Source: Nemesobacter sp965249045 (GTDB lineage: Bacteria > Desulfobacterota_D > UBA1144 > Nemesobacterales > Nemesobacteraceae). From it: a DNA stretch of 64,000 bases. The position numbers and the translations under genes are program-made. Position 1 is the first letter of the stretch. Every line of letters begins with the position of its first letter. Shown one piece after another: positions 60,225 to 64,000 of the stretch. The stretch spans positions 1,488,001-1,552,000 of the forward strand of contig OZ252213.1 of NCBI GenBank assembly GCA_965249045.1, given 5' to 3'. The notes beneath the pieces are model-generated. The model worked only from the letters and a program-made list of their open reading frames with translations. It did no database searches and was not told the origin of the DNA.

Positions 60225-60230
60225 TATAAT
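60225..60230 (+). promoter_or_regulatory. -10 box 9 bases before the ferredoxin-NADP reductase gene
   Basis: Perfect TATAAT; the ATG at 60240 is 9 bases downstream with no ribosome site in between. No clear -35 box. Confidence 0.45.
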
Positions 60231-60239
60231 TCCCACGGC

Positions 60240-61619
60240 ATGAGTCTTAAAACAATAAAAGTCGCTATTGTCGGATCTGGACCCGCGGCCTTCTACGCGG
60301 CCGAACACCTGCAGAAAAAACTCGGCGATCGAGTTTTCATAGACATGTTCGAGAAACTCCCGACCCCCCATGGTCTGGTTAGAAGCGGTGTAGCCCCAGA
60401 CCACCAGAAAATAAAGACCGTGGCCAAGGTTTACGACAGAATCGCCTCAAATCCCCAATTCAGGTTTTTCGGACTTGTAGAGTTCGGAAAACACGTAACG
60501 CTTGAGGACCTGTGCAACCGTTACCACCAGATAGTTTTCGCAACAGGAGCGCAGACCGACAGGAAAATAGGAATACCGGGAGAGAATCTCATTGGAAGCC
60601 ACACGGCGACGGAGTTTGTGGGCTGGTACAACACCCACCTAGAACACACAGGCCTTAATTTTGATTTTTCGGGAAAAAGAGTCGTTATAGTCGGAGTCGG
60701 AAACGTCGCGGTGGATGTCGCTAGGATTCTCTCTCTTACCAAAAGCGAGATGGAAAAAACGGATATTGCCGACTATGCGCTTGAAAAACTGGCTGAAAGC
60801 GGAATAAGGGAAATACACATGCTGGGAAGAAGGGGACCGGCGCAGGCGGCTTTCACTAACCCGGAACTGCGGGAACTTGAGAATCTTGATGACACAGACC
60901 TTCTGACCCTGCCGGATGAAGCGGAACCCGATCCCCTTACACTTGCAGACCTTGAGCGTAAACCCAACAGAGCAACCCGGACGAAAATCGATCTCATAAA
61001 AAAAGCTTCCGAAAGAGTTCCCTCCAAATCGAGAAAAATCATTATACGGTTTCTGGTTTCTCCGACAGAGATAATCGCCGGAGAGAATAACAGGGTAAAG
61101 AGTGTGAAAGTCGTAAAAAACAAGCTCTACAAATCCGACGACGGCTCTCTTCGACCGAAACCCACGGGCGAAACCGAAGAGATTCCGGCCGATCTGGTTT
61201 TTCGCTCCGTCGGGTACCGGGGAATACCTCTTCAGGGCGTGCCGTTTGATGACAGTTCGGGGGTAATTCCTAACGAAAAAGGAAGGGTGCTTGACAAAAC
61301 GGGCGGCAAACCTGTTTCGGGCTTTTACACTACAGGGTGGATAAAACGCGGACCAACCGGCGTTATAGGGACAAACAAGACCGACTCCGGTGAGACCGTA
61401 GGCTGTATGCTTGAGAATATTGAAAGGGAAAACACGCTGCGTCCAGAGTTCGCTTCACCTGACAGCATAAAGGAACTACTTGAGGAAAAGCACATTTCCT
61501 ATAATGAATGGCTTCGGGTTGATTCATTTGAAAAAGAAAAAGGAGAAAAACAGGGAAGACCACGGGTGAAAGTCACAAGGCTTGAAGAAATTCTCGGAGT
61601 TCTTGAAAAAGACAGCTGA
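60240..61619 (+). CDS. fprA: Ferredoxin-NADP+ reductase, adrenodoxin-reductase (FprA) type
   Basis: FAD flavoprotein that moves electrons between NADPH and ferredoxin. The 459 residues show the FAD motif VGSGPAAFYAAEHL, FEKLPTPHGLVRSGVAPDH (hallmark of the adrenodoxin-reductase group), the NADP fold VVIVGVGNVAVDVARIL, GRRGPAQAAF and the late GWIKRGPTGVIGTNK. It stands alone as a single-gene unit, divergent from ptsP. Confidence 0.94.
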   Translation: MSLKTIKVAIVGSGPAAFYAAEHLQKKLGDRVFIDMFEKLPTPHGLVRSGVAPDHQKIKTVAKVYDRIASNPQFRFFGLVEFGKHVTLEDLCNRYHQIVFATGAQTDRKIGIPGENLIGSHTATEFVGWYNTHLEHTGLNFDFSGKRVVIVGVGNVAVDVARILSLTKSEMEKTDIADYALEKLAESGIREIHMLGRRGPAQAAFTNPELRELENLDDTDLLTLPDEAEPDPLTLADLERKPNRATRTKIDLIKKASERVPSKSRKIIIRFLVSPTEIIAGENNRVKSVKVVKNKLYKSDDGSLRPKPTGETEEIPADLVFRSVGYRGIPLQGVPFDDSSGVIPNEKGRVLDKTGGKPVSGFYTTGWIKRGPTGVIGTNKTDSGETVGCMLENIERENTLRPEFASPDSIKELLEEKHISYNEWLRVDSFEKEKGEKQGRPRVKVTRLEEILGVLEKDS

Positions 61620-61688
61620 AGCCGGGGGTCTTTTTTCATCCACGAACGTATACACTTGTTTAAGCTTTAGGTTGCAGCGCATCGGAGA

Positions 61689-63689
61689 CTACGCCGGACT
61701 CACGCGTATCCTTCTTCTGAGAGGATCCGCTCCCCAGATGGAGAGGGAGAGTTCACTTCCTATATCAAAAACCCTGCCACCGGCGTTAGAGAGCGCAAGT
61801 TCAATCAGAAACTCAGGAATATAAACGTTAAACCCGTTATATCCCTTGGAACTTACGTAGCCGGTCGCTCCTTTTAAATCCTTCTCCAGAAGGTAGCGTA
61901 TAAGCCAGTACCTGTGTCTGCTTCTCTGCGCGTTCTTTATTTCCCTAGTGGCAAGACTCACCCGCGTGTTCGTATCTTCAAGCTCGCTTTCAGAGTAGTA
62001 AATCTTTTGTTCCTCAAGCCAGGATATAAGCTGGCGCTGCATGAGAAGATCCATGTATCTTCTGATTGGAGAAGTCATCTGAACATAGGAAGTTACCCCC
62101 AGAGACTTATGGGCTTCGGGCTTGGAGGTAACAAAGGAGGGTTTTAAGTGCTTTATTACCTTTACCGGAAAAAGAACATCCGCGGGATCAATTTCTCTGG
62201 CTTCAGGATCAATCTCCTGAGCCTGAGAACGAAAAAGGGCCGGAATTTCGTTTTTATCGAAAAAAGCCCCTGAAAGCCGATTCATAAGTATCATGCATTC
62301 GGAGACAACGTTGTGGGCGGGAGAATCCATGTAGTCTTTGCTGATTGAGATTCCGTCTCTGTCCCCTACCCTGATCTTGAGTTCTGGGAGTTGAACTATA
62401 AAAGCGCCTTTCTCGACTCTCCCGTTTCTAAGTGAGTTAGCAAGGACCACAAGGGATTTTCCCCATTGCGTCCGGTGGAACATCTCAGTCGCTTCAGCGT
62501 AGGTAAGATTTTTCGAAACCCTTATGACTGTCGTTTCAAAATGATAATCGATTAAGGTGAAGTCTTCTTTCTCAAAAGTGGCAAAAAGGGAAAGCGCAGG
62601 TCGAGGGTCACCGGCGGTTAGGCTGAGTTTCCTACTCACAAGCTCCCGAGGAAACATATCCACGCGTCTCTCGGGGAAATAAACCGTCTCTGCGCGCTCA
62701 CGGGCCCCCTGATCGAGAAAACATCCCCTGCTTACAACATGGGCAACACTCGAGATGTGAACACCTAGAGTGATTCGGTCCCCGTGCGTTTCAAGGGAAA
62801 GGGCGTCATCCATGTCCTGCGTTGTTTCACTGTCAATCGAAAAAACTTCAAGATCCGTTCTGTCGGTAAGACCCGCAAAGCTATCCTGAACGTTAAAAAC
62901 AGCCTCTGCCTCTTCCAGTGCTCTTTGGGAGTGCCTGAAATGAAAGGCGATCTTTTTTGATTCCGGGTCATCGTCTTTTTTCCAGAAACCCGTTTTTATA
63001 AGAAATTCAACCGCCGATTCCACTTCCTTAAGCCCCGACTCATAAAGAAAACCCTTAGCTTCCTTCGCCCGTTCATAGCCGTCAAGATCAATTACGTACC
63101 GCTCGATCAGTTCAAGAAATTCACTGTGGCTCTCATCAACCACCGACGGAACTTCGCCGCCTAGAACGGAACGCACCCAGTTTACGGCTGCCTGCGTTTT
63201 TTGTTCCCTTTCCTCTCTGAGTTCAAGGGCGTGGAGTATCTTGGAGACATCCTCCTGTGAGCGTACAAGGTAGCCGTCTTCTGCTCTTGTCAGGTAAACC
63301 GTGCTTTTATCCACGGCCCAGAAAAGTAAAAGCCTTTGCTCCATAGAAACCTGCTCTTTACCCGAATACAAATCCAGTATCTCCTCAAAGCTTACGGTTT
63401 CCTGTTCCTCTACAACACACTGCCACAACGTTTCCAGATCAATGGAGTCCCTTTTTTCCTCAAGGTCTCTTCTCCATTTTCTCATTTCGAGTTTTTTCTC
63501 GGAGTCTGTCAGGGTTTCGGAAACGGTTATTCCGGTCAGCAGTACAACTTTTTTCGGTTCAATCGAGTAGCGCTTTCCGTCCTCTGAGAGAACGGAGAAT
63601 TTGCCGGGATGGACAGAGAGAACAATTCCCAAGGTAGGCTCTCTTCTTTTTCTGTAGGCAATAAGTTCGTTTATGCTGGGAGAATTCAT
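61689..63689 (-). CDS. RNase II/R-family exoribonuclease
   Basis: 3'-5' hydrolytic exoribonuclease of about 666 residues. The catalytic RNB domain has SIDSETTQDMDDALSL, with the aspartates that hold magnesium, then MTSPIRRYMDLLMQRQL. The N-terminal region lacks clear cold-shock domains and the C-terminal S1 domain is short. It therefore looks like the compact RNase II-like form rather than full RNase R. ATG 63689 is preferred; TTG 63701 would add four residues. It follows pyrG by 17 bases. Confidence 0.9.
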   Translation of the reverse strand: MNSPSINELIAYRKRREPTLGIVLSVHPGKFSVLSEDGKRYSIEPKKVVLLTGITVSETLTDSEKKLEMRKWRRDLEEKRDSIDLETLWQCVVEEQETVSFEEILDLYSGKEQVSMEQRLLLFWAVDKSTVYLTRAEDGYLVRSQEDVSKILHALELREEREQKTQAAVNWVRSVLGGEVPSVVDESHSEFLELIERYVIDLDGYERAKEAKGFLYESGLKEVESAVEFLIKTGFWKKDDDPESKKIAFHFRHSQRALEEAEAVFNVQDSFAGLTDRTDLEVFSIDSETTQDMDDALSLETHGDRITLGVHISSVAHVVSRGCFLDQGARERAETVYFPERRVDMFPRELVSRKLSLTAGDPRPALSLFATFEKEDFTLIDYHFETTVIRVSKNLTYAEATEMFHRTQWGKSLVVLANSLRNGRVEKGAFIVQLPELKIRVGDRDGISISKDYMDSPAHNVVSECMILMNRLSGAFFDKNEIPALFRSQAQEIDPEAREIDPADVLFPVKVIKHLKPSFVTSKPEAHKSLGVTSYVQMTSPIRRYMDLLMQRQLISWLEEQKIYYSESELEDTNTRVSLATREIKNAQRSRHRYWLIRYLLEKDLKGATGYVSSKGYNGFNVYIPEFLIELALSNAGGRVFDIGSELSLSIWGADPLRRRIRVSPA

Positions 63690-63706
63690 CGAATGGAGCA
63701 ATTCGA

Positions 63707-64000
63707 TCAGTTAAGAGAATTTTTGTACTCAAGCGCCCCTTTTATGAAATCTCTGAAAAGCGGGTGAGCGCTGAGGGGCTTTGACTTGAATTCGGGATGG
63801 AACTGGCAGCCGACAAACCAAGGATGATCCTTAAGTTCCATGATTTCGACCAGATTTCCATCCGGCGACAGGCCACAGAGAACCATCCCCTTCGACTCAA
63901 GAATTTCCCTGTAGCTGTTGTTCACTTCAAACCGGTGGCGATGCCTTTCGGAGATCTCAGAAACCCCGTAGATGCCGCTTGCCAGGGTCTCGGGCCTTAT
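63707..64000 (-). CDS. pyrG: CTP synthase (C-terminal end only)
   Basis: The last 97 residues of CTP synthase, which makes CTP from UTP and glutamine. The frame is open to the window edge. RHRHRFEVNN and the glutaminase-domain segment CQFHPEFKSKPLSAHPLF, containing the catalytic-triad His and Glu, identify it. The gene's start lies outside the window. Confidence 0.95.
   Translation of the reverse strand: MRPETLASGIYGVSEISERHRHRFEVNNSYREILESKGMVLCGLSPDGNLVEIMELKDHPWFVGCQFHPEFKSKPLSAHPLFRDFIKGALEYKNSLN

Noticed and set aside
1..64000. tRNA genes, rRNA, CRISPR arrays, transposase genes
   Set aside because: I looked for tRNA T-arm patterns, regularly spaced repeats and transposase motifs and found none convincing by eye; a covariance-model scan would be decisive.

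Overview
The window comes from a bacterium with two membranes. It carries a System I (Ccm) cytochrome c maturation set, a nitrogen-type PTS enzyme I, a fused trehalose synthase/phosphatase and an autotransporter-type surface protein. Most of the sequence has moderate GC (about half, by eye), with many TTG and GTG starts and tightly overlapping operons. The gene content would fit a delta-proteobacterial-grade or uncultured lineage such as Dadabacteria, but I cannot test that here. No tRNA, rRNA, CRISPR array or intact insertion sequence was recognised.

Layout. 1-5.3 kb (minus strand): a (p)ppGpp synthetase/hydrolase cut by the window edge, gmk, and katG. katG is bracketed by gmk on one side and a decayed piece of a second gmk on the other. 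5.3-9.1 kb: a HAD phosphatase divergent from an arsenosugar-type set (AhpD-like protein, ArsS radical SAM enzyme, glycosyltransferase), followed by ccdA. 9.2-12.2 kb is accessory: a VapBC pair, a PPM-type methyltransferase, a truncated zincin-like protein with a broken zinc motif, and a frameshifted gene. 12.3-20.7 kb: FmdB-like zinc ribbon, malic enzyme, HAD phosphatase, aldo/keto reductase, OtsA-OtsB fusion, a TlpA-CcmH pair and HipBA. 20.7-31.1 kb: the classical translation/RNA operon rimP-nusA-infB-DUF503-rbfA-nrnA-truB-rpsO-pnp-miaA, with a strong promoter and a terminator-like hairpin in its leader.

31.3-36.5 kb: a large, very GC-rich autotransporter inserted between uvrB and rimP. It is split by a G10 tract, and a second G10 tract lies near its 5' end. 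This is the best candidate here for a switchable (phase-variable) surface protein. 36.8-44.3 kb: uvrB, a CobA-HemD fusion, rsmE, a thioesterase, an MFS transporter and an unusual membrane-anchored monoheme cytochrome c. 44.4-50.9 kb: a solitary HTH antitoxin-like gene, then ccmI-F-E-D-C-B-A, an epimerase and a 46-residue lysine-rich protein. CcmE carries a Cys-X3-Tyr haem motif instead of the usual histidine. 51-64 kb: a glyoxalase-fold protein, rarA, a second VapBC pair, an M42 peptidase, citrate synthase, an M50 protease with ptsP, a ferredoxin-NADP reductase, an RNase II-family exonuclease and the end of pyrG.

How the parts connect. ccdA (8.4 kb), tlpA-ccmH (17.9 kb) and ccmABCDEFI (44.8-49.7 kb) together form one cytochrome c maturation apparatus scattered over three loci, with a probable client cytochrome just downstream of the last. 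Several genes have a -10 box only 6-10 bases before the start codon, which suggests leaderless mRNAs.
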